Positions 7,395 through 16,407 of a DNA stretch of 55,169 nucleotides are shown here, piece after piece. Every line of letters begins with the position of its first letter. The first letter of the stretch is position 1. Under the pieces are notes generated by a model, which saw nothing but the letters and a program-made list of their open reading frames with translations, searched no databases and was not told the origin of the DNA. The position numbers and the translations under genes are program-made. This DNA is from Rhodoferax sp. (GTDB lineage Bacteria > Pseudomonadota > Gammaproteobacteria > Burkholderiales > Burkholderiaceae_C): NCBI RefSeq assembly GCF_028689305.1, contig NZ_JAQTWM010000007.1, forward strand, positions 13,532-68,700. The letters are read 5' to 3'.

Positions 7395-9779
7395 GTGCGC
7401 ATCGCTCCTTCACTTCGTTACTTTTCCCCAACTCTGATCGCTCTCGTAGCTCACTCAGCTTTCGCCCAGTCGACACCAACCACACCCAGCGCCAGCGCCG
7501 AGGCAGAAGGCGGCGAGCTGCAGACAATTTTTGTTACCGCTCAGCGGCGCAATGAACGCATTCAGGATGTGCCGATCACCATGTCTGCCTTTAGTGCAGG
7601 CACACTTGAACAACTCGGAGCAGTCAAACTTGAGGATGTTGCCAACTCGGTTTCAAATGTGTCCATGTTCAAAATGGCGTCTGGCCAGCCCACCTGGGTT
7701 ATTCGTGGCGTAGGACTCACTGACTTCAGTCCCAACAACACACCAACGGCTGCCGTCTATCAGGACGATGTTTACCTCACCTCCAATGCGATGAGTCAGC
7801 TCTCAATGTTCGATATTGAGCGCGTCGAGGTGCTTAAAGGTCCGCAGGGCGGTATCTATGGGCGAAATGCCAGTGGTGGCGCCATCAAAGTCATGAGCGT
7901 CAAACCCGAATTCGGGGCCACCCAGCAAAGCGTTTCCATGGGTGTTGACAACTGGAAACGGGCGCGCGTCAGCGGAAGCTTAGCCACCACACTCAAACCT
8001 GACGTTGTGGCCACGCGTATAGCGTTCAATGCGACCACCGGAATTGGCAGCGATGTTGGTCCGTACCAACTTGTCAATTACGACCGCCATTACGGTTCCC
8101 CGAACAGTCTGGCGCTTCGGGTATCCAATCTGTTCAAGTTGTCAGCGGAAAATTCGCTCACGCTGATTGTGGATGCGGCGCGTGATAAAAGCGAAACGCC
8201 GCGCCTGACAGCACTTGGGGTTTATGCTGTCCCCCCACCTTTGGCACAGAGGATTTGCGCCCCGCTTTTGGCGGGACAAATTGACAATGTCAACTGTGCA
8301 TCTTATGCCCAGTTGACGCAAATATTCACCACTGGTACTAGCAATCAAAGCCCGTCTCGAGCCACGCCGGGTCAGTCCTCGTTGTCTGACCCCTATGGTC
8401 AATTCAATGTCACCAACACTGGCGCGACGCTACAGGGGCAGTTCAAGCTTGGTGGCCTTGATCTGGTGAGTATCACCAACCTGCGCAATATGAATTACGG
8501 ACGCAGTCTTGACGGCGATGCGTCTCAGGGGGAGTATGCGCATTCAGATCAAATGACGCATTTCAATGTTGGCTCGCAAGAACTTCGGCTTCAACAGAAC
8601 AATGGTGACTTCAAGTGGTCGAGTGGTCTGATTTATGCGCAGGACAATCTGCACGAAGATCGCTCGTTCCTGTTCCGGGATGCCAAGTTCAAAGTCAGCA
8701 GCTTTGCGGCCTACGGTGTGCGCAATGCATCTGAACTTATTGCTTCCTTGCGTTATGACCAACGCACCCAGTCCAGTTCGGCATTTGGCCAGTTTGACTG
8801 GGCCTTCAAGCCACTTTGGAGCCTGGGGGGATCACTACGCTACACCGACGAAACCAAGACCTATCGCAACGGTGGTTTCGGGTTTGATCAGCACAGCGGT
8901 CCCATTGCAGCCGCCGTGCTGCCCATTGCCAGCAACACGCTTCAGGCCGACTACCAGCTTGCTAACCACTGGTCAGGCGGTTTGAACCTGCGCTGGCAGC
9001 CTGATCGCCAAACCACGCTGTACACCTCGCTGCAACGTGGGTTCAAAGTGGGGGGCTTTTTCGGCGGATTTCCGCTCAATGGTACAGCGGCCATCTTGCC
9101 TTACAAAGAGGAGACCAATGACGCCTTGGAACTCGGGATCAAGTGGGCGGCGCGCAATGGCAAATACGGTGTTAACGCAGCCGTCTTCGCCTACAACTAT
9201 CGTGATGCGCAGGCATTTACCACGGTATACAGCAGCCTGCTCAACGGCCCCGTCACACGTTTGGACAATATTGGCCGTGCGAAGCACCTGGGAGCTGAGA
9301 TCGAGACTTTCTGGCGACCGACCGATGCCTTGCGTCTGGATGCTTCGGTGGGTTACCTCAATGCAAAATTCCTCGATGACAAACCCTATTACACAAATGA
9401 CGGCAAGATCGCAAGCTACCAGGACCAGCAGCGCATATATGCCCCAAGGTGGAGTTGGACACTGCGTGGTCAATACGACGTTCCACTGACCAGCGGGGCC
9501 AATGTGCGCTTAAGCATGGATATCAATGGTCGCACCGACGCCAGTCAAGGTGCCGGGTCCCCGGTGGACGCGGCACTACAAGCGTTGCCAGGCTACACCC
9601 AGGTCAATGCCCGCGTGGCCTACAGTTCGGCTGATGACCGCTGGCAATTGGCGTTTTATGTCAAAAATCTGGCAAACACAGCGGTCATTCTTTCTCCTGC
9701 TGCGGATGGTCTCAGTGGCTACGAGCGTATGTACGGTGAGCCGCGCACATTTGGCCTGGAAGGGCGGTATTCTTTCTAG
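7395..9779 (+). CDS. TonB-dependent outer-membrane receptor
   Basis: A 794-residue receptor that would move a ligand across the outer membrane using TonB energy. The GTG start at 7395 is fixed by GGAGG at 7381-7385, nine bases upstream. A signal peptide ends near AHSAFA-QST (about residue 24). A TonB-box-like region (TIFVTAQRR) comes next, then the plug domain (VPITMSAFSAG through VLKGPQGGIYGRNASGGAIKV) and a beta barrel ending in the typical C-terminal Phe (LEGRYSF). Its neighbours are a peptide-type ABC importer and amide hydrolases rather than siderophore genes. The ligand is therefore probably an organic amide or peptide-like compound, not iron (inference). Confidence 0.95.
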   Translation: MRIAPSLRYFSPTLIALVAHSAFAQSTPTTPSASAEAEGGELQTIFVTAQRRNERIQDVPITMSAFSAGTLEQLGAVKLEDVANSVSNVSMFKMASGQPTWVIRGVGLTDFSPNNTPTAAVYQDDVYLTSNAMSQLSMFDIERVEVLKGPQGGIYGRNASGGAIKVMSVKPEFGATQQSVSMGVDNWKRARVSGSLATTLKPDVVATRIAFNATTGIGSDVGPYQLVNYDRHYGSPNSLALRVSNLFKLSAENSLTLIVDAARDKSETPRLTALGVYAVPPPLAQRICAPLLAGQIDNVNCASYAQLTQIFTTGTSNQSPSRATPGQSSLSDPYGQFNVTNTGATLQGQFKLGGLDLVSITNLRNMNYGRSLDGDASQGEYAHSDQMTHFNVGSQELRLQQNNGDFKWSSGLIYAQDNLHEDRSFLFRDAKFKVSSFAAYGVRNASELIASLRYDQRTQSSSAFGQFDWAFKPLWSLGGSLRYTDETKTYRNGGFGFDQHSGPIAAAVLPIASNTLQADYQLANHWSGGLNLRWQPDRQTTLYTSLQRGFKVGGFFGGFPLNGTAAILPYKEETNDALELGIKWAARNGKYGVNAAVFAYNYRDAQAFTTVYSSLLNGPVTRLDNIGRAKHLGAEIETFWRPTDALRLDASVGYLNAKFLDDKPYYTNDGKIASYQDQQRIYAPRWSWTLRGQYDVPLTSGANVRLSMDINGRTDASQGAGSPVDAALQALPGYTQVNARVAYSSADDRWQLAFYVKNLANTAVILSPAADGLSGYERMYGEPRTFGLEGRYSF

Positions 9780-9896
9780 CCAATCCGGCATTTCCATGCC
9801 ACCCATGCGATGGCCGTTCTCTTCAAGAAGAGGAAAACGTGTCATCGGTGTCCGAGTCGAAAGACACCTGTTGAATGTGGGTTTCTTTGACATTGA

Positions 9897-9939
9897 TAAA
9901 TATTTACTAAATGATTAATTTTTAATTTATTGGTAGTAT
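9897..9939 (-). promoter_or_regulatory. Bipartite operator-like element upstream of ABC operon (copy B)
   Basis: On the minus strand this reads ATACTACCAATAA, 19 bases, GTAAATATTTA. Both blocks match copy A at 7312-7354 with one difference in 24 positions and identical spacing. It ends 55 bases before the ATG of the binding-protein gene at 9995. The reversed orientation suggests a protein-binding site rather than a simple promoter. Confidence 0.6.
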
Positions 9940-9994
9940 TTCATGTGGCATCATATGAACCATGATTTGCGACTAACAATTGGTGATGATTTTT

Positions 9995-11545
9995 ATGAAA
10001 CTTAATCGACGTGACTTTCTCGCCGCGGGCTCCCTGGCCTGTGGCATCGCTCTGCCAGCCTGGGCACAAAACGCCCGCAGCCTCAACATTGCGATTCATC
10101 CAGAGCCGCCCACACTGCTGGCCGCCTTCGGGGGTGTCGCACAGGCGCAAATGATCAATGGCAATATTTACGAAAGCCTGCTGCGTTTTGACGAGAAACT
10201 GCAGCCACAAGCCAATCTGGCCACCGAATGGACGGTCTCCAAGGATGCGCTGACCTACACCTTCAAACTCAAGCGTGGTGTCACCTGGCATGACGGCCAA
10301 CCGTTTACCGCCGCCGACGTGGTCTACACGGCCGATATCTTCATGCGCCAGCTCAATCCGCGCTTCAGATTGATACTGCAGCTGATGCAAAGCATCAAGG
10401 CTTTGGACACCCACACGGTGGAGTTCCGGCTGAATTACCCTTACCCGCCGTTTCTGCAATTTTTTGACGTCAACGGTTTTCCGGTGGTGCCCAAGCACCA
10501 GTTCGAGGGGGTCGATCTTTCACGCCCGCCCGCGCTCAAACCCATCGGCACCGGGGCCTACAAGTTCAAGGAATGGCAGCGTGGCTCGTTCATCCAGCTT
10601 GAGCGCAACGCGGCCTACCACGTCGCTGGTTTGCCGACGGTGGAGAACGTCTATTTCCATGTGATTCCCGACGCGGCCTCGCGGGTGGCGGCTTTCGAGT
10701 CCGGCCGCATCGACGTGCTGCCAGGCGGATTGGTCGAGTTCTTTGATGTCGCACGCCTGTCCAAGCTGCCTGGCGTAGCTGTCACCACCAAGGGCTGGGA
10801 AAAGTTGACACCGCTGTCCATGCTGTGGATCAATCACCGTGTTCCGCTGCTGCAGGACGTTCGCCTGCGCCAGGCCCTGATGCACGCCATCGACCGCGAT
10901 GCCATCGCCAAGGTGGCCTGGCAGGGCTTTGCCACACCGGCCAACGGCCCGTTGAACCACCTGACGGCATTTCACACATCCAATGTGCGAGCCTACCCGC
11001 ATGACCCCGCCAAGGCCAAAAAGCTACTGGCCCAGGCAGGCTACAAAGGTGAGCCAGTACGCCTGCTCGGGCTGCCCTACGGCGAGATATGGACACGCAC
11101 GGCCGAAATGGTCAAGCAAAACCTGCTGGCCGCAGGCTTCAACGTGCAGTTGGTCAGCGCCGATCTGCCGGGCACTGTCGCACGCCAGGCGAACTGGGAC
11201 TTTGACCTCGCGTTCACCTACTTCTACCAATACGGTGACCCGGCACTCGGCGTGGCACGCAACTACGTCAGCAGCGAAATCAAGAAGGGCTCCTCCTTCA
11301 ACAACGTGGGCGGCTATCAAAGCGTCAAGGTAGACGCGCTGTTCGAGCGCGGATCGCGCGAAATCGACCCGAAGAAACGTGCCGAGATCTACACCGAAGT
11401 CCAGCGCACCATGGTCGACGATGTGGCCGCCGCCTGGTTGCTGGAGCTGAACTTTCCGACCGTTTACCGCACGCGCATCGACAACCTGGTCAATAGTGCG
11501 CTGGGCCTGAACGACAGCCTGGCACGCGCGAGCCTGCGCAGCTGA
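9995..11545 (+). CDS. ABC transporter substrate-binding protein, family 5 (Dpp/Opp type), Tat signal
   Basis: A 516-residue periplasmic solute-binding protein of the dipeptide/oligopeptide/nickel family (SBP_bac_5). The ATG at 9995 gives a twin-arginine leader (LNRRDFLAAG) ending near PAWA-QNA; TTG/ATG starts slightly upstream would spoil the leader. Family features are the N-terminal IHPEPPTLLAAFGG, YESLLRFDEKLQPQ, TFKLKRGVTWHDGQPFTAADV and LRQALMHAIDRDAI. It is the first gene of a tightly packed transport operon with an amidase at the end. Such proteins also bind glutathione, opines and other amides, so a simple dipeptide is not assured. Confidence 0.93.
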   Translation: MKLNRRDFLAAGSLACGIALPAWAQNARSLNIAIHPEPPTLLAAFGGVAQAQMINGNIYESLLRFDEKLQPQANLATEWTVSKDALTYTFKLKRGVTWHDGQPFTAADVVYTADIFMRQLNPRFRLILQLMQSIKALDTHTVEFRLNYPYPPFLQFFDVNGFPVVPKHQFEGVDLSRPPALKPIGTGAYKFKEWQRGSFIQLERNAAYHVAGLPTVENVYFHVIPDAASRVAAFESGRIDVLPGGLVEFFDVARLSKLPGVAVTTKGWEKLTPLSMLWINHRVPLLQDVRLRQALMHAIDRDAIAKVAWQGFATPANGPLNHLTAFHTSNVRAYPHDPAKAKKLLAQAGYKGEPVRLLGLPYGEIWTRTAEMVKQNLLAAGFNVQLVSADLPGTVARQANWDFDLAFTYFYQYGDPALGVARNYVSSEIKKGSSFNNVGGYQSVKVDALFERGSREIDPKKRAEIYTEVQRTMVDDVAAAWLLELNFPTVYRTRIDNLVNSALGLNDSLARASLRS

Positions 11546-11563
11546 GGCAGGAACGCCAGCAAC

Positions 11564-12538
11564 ATGAACAAACTCTGGTTCATCACACGCCGCCTGCTTC
11601 AAGGTGTCGCCACCCTGCTGCTCATTGCCATGCTCAACTTCATGCTGATCCGCATGGCTCCGGGTGATCCGGCCATGGTGATGGCGGGTGAGGCGGGCGC
11701 AGGCGACGAATTGTTTTTGCAACAGTTGCGCCAGCGCTTCGACCTGGATCGTCCGCTACCGGCCCAGCTTGCCAGTTACCTCGGCCATTTGCTGCACGGT
11801 GATTTGGGTGATTCGTATCGCCAGCAGCAGCCGGTACTGGACTTGATCATGGAGCGCCTTCCCGCAACCCTGCTGCTGACCGGAACGGCGCTGGCTCTTT
11901 CGCTGCTGCTCGGGGTGTCGCTGGGAGTTTGGGCCAGCGCCCGTGTGGGCACCTGGAAAGACAGCGCCATTTCCGCCCTGGCCACGCTGTTCTATGCCAC
12001 GCCGCTGTACTGGCTGGCGCTGCTGGCGGTGCTGGTGTTCTCGGTCTGGCTACCCTGGTTGCCGCCGTATGGCCAACAGACTGTGGGCGCAGGCTATACC
12101 GGGCTGGATCATGTGCTGGATGTGGCACGCCACCTGGTGTTGCCAACAACGGTACTGGCCATGTTCTACATGGCGATTTATGCCCGCATGACGCGAGCCT
12201 CCATGCTCGAAGTGGCCAGCCAGGACTTTGTGCGGGTGGCGCGTGCCAAGGGTCTTTCCCCCGGGCGTATCCAACGCGCCCATGTCTTGCGCAATGCGCT
12301 GCTTCCGGTGGTGACCATGGCCGGGATGCAGGCCGGTGCCATGGTGGGGGGGGCGGTGCTGATCGAAACCGTGTTCGCCTGGCCTGGCATTGGTCGGCTG
12401 CTGTATGACGCGCTGGGTCAGCGCGACTACAGCCTGCTGCTGGGCACTTTTTTATTCACTGCGGCGCTGGCCGTCGCCTTCAACGTGGTCACCGACCTGG
12501 TGTACACGCTGGTTGACCCACGCATCGAACTCTCATGA
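11564..12538 (+). CDS. ABC transporter permease (DppB/OppB type)
   Basis: A 324-residue inner-membrane permease with six predicted membrane segments. Its N-terminal MLNFMLIRMAPGDPA is the family hallmark, and an EAA-type loop near VRVARAKGLSPGRIQRAHVLRNALLP contacts the ATPase. It starts 18 bases after the binding protein and overlaps the next permease by an ATGA junction. A run of eight G (12346-12353) falls within the codons for a conserved Gly-Gly stretch. Confidence 0.95.
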   Translation: MNKLWFITRRLLQGVATLLLIAMLNFMLIRMAPGDPAMVMAGEAGAGDELFLQQLRQRFDLDRPLPAQLASYLGHLLHGDLGDSYRQQQPVLDLIMERLPATLLLTGTALALSLLLGVSLGVWASARVGTWKDSAISALATLFYATPLYWLALLAVLVFSVWLPWLPPYGQQTVGAGYTGLDHVLDVARHLVLPTTVLAMFYMAIYARMTRASMLEVASQDFVRVARAKGLSPGRIQRAHVLRNALLPVVTMAGMQAGAMVGGAVLIETVFAWPGIGRLLYDALGQRDYSLLLGTFLFTAALAVAFNVVTDLVYTLVDPRIELS

Positions 12539-13377
12539 ACAACGGTTTTTGGCGGCGCTTTAGGCGCAATCGTGCAGCGCTGCTCGGCTCTGCCCTTTTG
12601 GTACTGGTGGCACTGTCTGCACTGGGGGCCCCCTGGCTGGCTGGCAACGACCCCTGGGTGATGGTGCAGCAACCCTTTCTGGCACCTGGTGCCATCCAGG
12701 GGCTGCCCATGGGCTCGGACGCACTCGGGCGCGACGTGGCCGCCGGCTTGCTCTACGGCGCTCGGGTGTCCATGCTCATCGGGCTCACGGCCACGGCGGT
12801 GGCGCTGCTGCTGGGCATTGGCCTGGGAGCCATCGCCGGGTATCACGGTGGCTGGGTTGATGCGCTGTTGATGCGTTTCACCGAACTGTTCCAGGCGGTA
12901 CCAGGTTTTGCCTTTGCGGTGGTGTTGGTGGCGATTTTTCAGCCCTCGGTGCAGTCCATTGTTGCGGCGATTGCCATCGTCTCCTGGCCGCCAGTGGCTC
13001 GCTTGGTGCGCGGTGAGTTTTTGACCCTGCGTGGCCGTGAGTTTGTGGCCGCCGCCCAACTGGCCGGGCAAAGCAGCAGCAGAATCATCTTCACACAGAT
13101 TCTGCCGAATGCGGTTTCTCCCATCGTGGTGATGGGCTCACTGATGGTGGCCAGCTCGATCCTGCTGGAATCGGCCCTGAGCTTTCTCGGCCTGGGTGAC
13201 CCCAACGTGATGAGCTGGGGCTACATGGTGGGGGCGGCACGCACTGCGTTGCGCCAAGCCTGGTGGGTGGCGATGTTTCCGGGCCTGGCGATCATGCTCA
13301 CCGTGCTGTCACTGAACCTGGTCGGCGAAGGCCTGGCCGATGGCCTGAACACCCGACTGGATGGGAGAACACGATGA
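12535..13377 (+). CDS. ABC transporter permease (DppC/OppC type)
   Basis: A 280-residue second permease with the N-terminal FRRNRAALLGSALLVLVAL segment, the LPMGSDALGRDVAAGLLYGARVS family motif region, and a C-terminal EAA-like loop (AAQLAGQSSSRIIFTQILPN). It starts inside the stop codon of the first permease (ATGA) and in turn overlaps the ATPase gene by ATGA, so the three genes are translationally coupled. It forms the channel heterodimer with the preceding gene product. Confidence 0.95.
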   Translation: MNNGFWRRFRRNRAALLGSALLVLVALSALGAPWLAGNDPWVMVQQPFLAPGAIQGLPMGSDALGRDVAAGLLYGARVSMLIGLTATAVALLLGIGLGAIAGYHGGWVDALLMRFTELFQAVPGFAFAVVLVAIFQPSVQSIVAAIAIVSWPPVARLVRGEFLTLRGREFVAAAQLAGQSSSRIIFTQILPNAVSPIVVMGSLMVASSILLESALSFLGLGDPNVMSWGYMVGAARTALRQAWWVAMFPGLAIMLTVLSLNLVGEGLADGLNTRLDGRTR

Positions 13378-15005
13378 GCGCACCGTCTGTGTTGCAAGTG
13401 CAAGGCCTGTCGATCCGCCTGCCCGCCGGGGCGGATCGGGCGCTGGCGGTTGAAGGTGTCAGTTTTTCACTGAGCGCGGGTCAAACCCTGTGCCTGGTGG
13501 GCGAAAGCGGATCAGGCAAGTCGATGGTGGCCAGCGCCCTCATGGGGCTGCTGCCCAAGCCGCAGGTGGCCCCGGTGGCCGGGCGCATTATGTTTGAAGG
13601 GCACGACCTGCTGATGCTGGGCGAAACCGAGCTGCGCACACTGCGCGGCCAGCGCATCGGCATGGTGTTTCAGGAGCCCATGACCTCGCTGAACCCGGTG
13701 ATGCGTATTGGCGAACAAATCGGCGAGGTGCTCGATGCCCACTGCCCCCTGCCCGCCGCGCAACGGCAGGCCCGCATCCTCAGCGCCCTGGCCGACGTGG
13801 GCCTGCCCGAGCCCGAGCTGATCGCCCAGTCCTTCCCGTTTCGATTGTCAGGCGGCCAGCGCCAGCGTGTGATGATTGCCGCCGCGCTGGTGCTGGAGCC
13901 GGTGCTGCTGATTGCCGATGAGCCCACCACGGCGCTGGATGTGACCACCCAGGCCCAGATTCTTGAACTGATGCGTGAACTACAGCGCCGCAAAGGTATG
14001 GCGCTGCTGTTCATCACGCATGACTTTGGCGTGGTGGCCGAGATTGCCGACCAGGTGGTGGTGATGCGCTTCGGGCAGGTGGTCGAATCCGGCCCGGCGC
14101 AGGCGGTCTTGCGTGCGCCCCAGCATGCCTACACCCAGGCGTTGATTGCCGCTATTCCGCATGGCCGGGCTCGCAAAAGTAGCGCGTTCGAAGCCGCGCC
14201 GCTGCTGAAAGTGCAGGGCTTGTGTAAAACCTACCGCACTGCGGGCAGTCTGCTGCGCCGGGGGCGTGAGGTGCCGGCAGCGCAAAATTTGAACTTCACC
14301 CTGTTCCAGGGCGAAACACTGGGTATCGTCGGCGAATCGGGTTCGGGCAAGTCCACGCTGGGCCGCCTGCTGACCGGGCTGATGGCCAGAGACAGTGGGC
14401 AAATCCAGTTTGAGGGCCGCGAACTGGCCGCTGAACTGCGGCATCGCCCGGCATCCGAGCGTTCGCGCATCCAGATGGTGTTCCAGGACCCCTATGCCTC
14501 TCTCAATCCGCGCCACACGGTCGGGGCTGCCATTGCCTGTGGCCCACTGGCGCAGGGACAGCCTCGGCACGAAGTCAACACATTGGTGCTGGAGTTGCTG
14601 AACAAGGTGGGCCTTGGCCCGGACGCTGCCGAACGTTACCCCCATGAATTCTCGGGTGGCCAGCGCCAGCGCGTTGCGATTGCCCGGGCACTGGCGCTGC
14701 GCCCGCAACTGCTGGTGGCCGACGAGCCGGTGTCGGCACTTGACGTGTCGGTACAGGCCCAGGTGCTGGAATTGTTTGAACAACTGCGGCGTGAGTTCCA
14801 GCTCAGCATGGTGTTCATCACGCACGATCTGCGCGTGGCAGCCCAAATGTGTGATCGGATCGCGGTGATGCACAAGGGCAGCATTGTCGAGATCGGCAAC
14901 ACCGCCAGCGTGCTGGGTCGGCCACAGCATGCCTATACGCGCGAGCTGATCGCCGCCGCGCCCAATTTTGCCCTGTGTCCGAAGGAAATGACGCATGCCG
15001 CCTGA
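13374..15005 (+). CDS. Fused double ABC ATPase (DppD-DppF type)
   Basis: A 543-residue cytoplasmic ATPase with two complete nucleotide-binding domains in one chain. Domain 1 has GESGSGKSMVAS (Walker A), LSGGQRQRVMIAAAL (signature) and LLIADEPTTALD (Walker B). Domain 2 has GESGSGKSTLGR, FSGGQRQRVAIARAL and LLVADEPVSALD. It powers the permease pair upstream. ATG at 13374 overlaps the permease stop and is chosen over an earlier in-frame start at 13263 that would lie inside the permease gene. The fusion is common in alpha- and betaproteobacterial peptide/glutathione importers. It overlaps the amidase gene by 11 bases. Confidence 0.95.
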   Translation: MSAPSVLQVQGLSIRLPAGADRALAVEGVSFSLSAGQTLCLVGESGSGKSMVASALMGLLPKPQVAPVAGRIMFEGHDLLMLGETELRTLRGQRIGMVFQEPMTSLNPVMRIGEQIGEVLDAHCPLPAAQRQARILSALADVGLPEPELIAQSFPFRLSGGQRQRVMIAAALVLEPVLLIADEPTTALDVTTQAQILELMRELQRRKGMALLFITHDFGVVAEIADQVVVMRFGQVVESGPAQAVLRAPQHAYTQALIAAIPHGRARKSSAFEAAPLLKVQGLCKTYRTAGSLLRRGREVPAAQNLNFTLFQGETLGIVGESGSGKSTLGRLLTGLMARDSGQIQFEGRELAAELRHRPASERSRIQMVFQDPYASLNPRHTVGAAIACGPLAQGQPRHEVNTLVLELLNKVGLGPDAAERYPHEFSGGQRQRVAIARALALRPQLLVADEPVSALDVSVQAQVLELFEQLRREFQLSMVFITHDLRVAAQMCDRIAVMHKGSIVEIGNTASVLGRPQHAYTRELIAAAPNFALCPKEMTHAA

Positions 15006-16407
15006 ACTTGAAACGCTTGATGCGGTCGCCACGGCGCAGTGCGTACGCAGCGGCCAACTGTCCGTTCTGGAAGTGGTTGAAGCGGCCATCAAGCGCCTGC
15101 ATGCACGCAACCCGGCACTGAATGCCGTGATCGACAGTTGGGAAGACGAAGCACTGGAGTGCGCCCGTGGCGGAGTCTCGATGGGCTTGTTGGCCGGTGT
15201 TCCCTTTTTGCTGAAAGACACGGTGGATTACCCTGGGCGGCGCTTTGCCAAAGGCTCCCGGTTGCGCAAAGAGGTCATGGGCAGCAGCCTTGACCCGTGG
15301 GTGGCTGCCATGCAGGCCCAGGGGGCGATTTTTCTCGGGAAAACCAACACCCCCGAGTTTGGCCTGATGGATGTCACCGAGCCCATGGCCTTCGGGCCGA
15401 CGCTGAACCCGTGGCGCGCGGACGTGGCCAGCGGCGGCTCCAGCGGCGGCAGCGCAGCGGCGGTGGCGGCACGCATCACACCGATTGCGCATGGCAGCGA
15501 TGGCGGTGGGTCGATCCGCTACCCGGCGGCTTGCTGCGGTGTGTTCGGCTTCAAACCGACGCTGGGGCGCACCACCACGCCGCAACCCGAGTTTGACCCG
15601 CGCCTGCGCTCTGTGGTGGCCTCGCACGCGCTGACCGTGAGCGTGCGCGACAGCGCCCTGGCATTGGCGATTGCCGAGTCGGCGTGCCGGGGCACAGTTG
15701 GCCAGGTGGTTCAGCCCTGGGCGGGCAAACCACGCCAACTCAAAGTGGCGCTGATCACGCAGCCGCTGCACGGCGGGCCGCTGGCCGGTGTTTTTGCGGC
15801 GGCGATGGCACACGCCGCCGAGCTGCTGCGTAGCCTGGGCCATCAGGTGGTTCCCTGCGACTGGCCGATGGACGCGCCAGCCTTGCATGCAGCATTCTTT
15901 GACCGCTGGGCCTGGTCGGTTCACCGCGAATTTGCGGGCGTGCCCGAGGTGCAGCGCAAAAGTTTCATGGAAGGCATGGAGCCCTGGACGCAGGGGCTGG
16001 CACGTGAGGGCGCGGCCCTGGCCCCCGAGCGGGTCGAGGCCATGGTGCAAACCTGTCTGCACGCCGGTGCCCAAATGACGCAATTCCACCGGGAATGGGA
16101 CATCCTGATGACCCCCATCTCCGCCGAGCACCCGGTGCTGCTGGGCCAGCACGCGCCCGACCTTGACTACGCCACACTGCACGCCCGCGTCAGCCGCAAC
16201 GTGGCCTTCACGCCGCTGCAAAACATCACCGGGCAACCCGGCATGTCGGTGCCCTTGCACTGGACTCCCGACGGGCTGCCGGTGGGAGTGCACTTTGCCG
16301 CAGGCGCACACGGCGACGAGCTGCTGCTCCAACTGGCCTACCAACTTGAAGCTGCACAACCCTGGGCGCAGCGCTTACCCCCCACCCTGACACAAGGACT
16401 CCCATGA
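14995..16407 (+). CDS. Amidase-signature family amidase
   Basis: A 470-residue cytoplasmic amidase. The Ser-cisSer-Lys triad is visible: Lys74 in FLLKDTVDYPG, the cis-Ser at 149 or 150 in SGGSSGGSAAAVAA, and nucleophile Ser173 in GSDGGGSIRYPAA. It hydrolyses a carboxylic amide to acid plus ammonia or amine; exact substrate unknown. It starts within the end of the ATPase gene (GAAGGAAA upstream) and overlaps the next gene by ATGA. It is thus made together with the importer, which suggests that the imported compound or its product is the substrate. GatA is unlikely because no gatB or gatC lies nearby. Confidence 0.93.
   Translation: MPPELETLDAVATAQCVRSGQLSVLEVVEAAIKRLHARNPALNAVIDSWEDEALECARGGVSMGLLAGVPFLLKDTVDYPGRRFAKGSRLRKEVMGSSLDPWVAAMQAQGAIFLGKTNTPEFGLMDVTEPMAFGPTLNPWRADVASGGSSGGSAAAVAARITPIAHGSDGGGSIRYPAACCGVFGFKPTLGRTTTPQPEFDPRLRSVVASHALTVSVRDSALALAIAESACRGTVGQVVQPWAGKPRQLKVALITQPLHGGPLAGVFAAAMAHAAELLRSLGHQVVPCDWPMDAPALHAAFFDRWAWSVHREFAGVPEVQRKSFMEGMEPWTQGLAREGAALAPERVEAMVQTCLHAGAQMTQFHREWDILMTPISAEHPVLLGQHAPDLDYATLHARVSRNVAFTPLQNITGQPGMSVPLHWTPDGLPVGVHFAAGAHGDELLLQLAYQLEAAQPWAQRLPPTLTQGLP

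Noticed and set aside
12346-12353. G8 run in the DppB-type permease as a phase-variable tract
   Set aside because: It encodes conserved Gly residues in mid-gene and eight bases is short for slippage in a high-GC genome; noted only.
13263-13373. Longer start for the double ATPase at 13263
   Set aside because: It would lie inside the permease gene; ATG at 13374 gives the expected N-terminus and an ATGA overlap.
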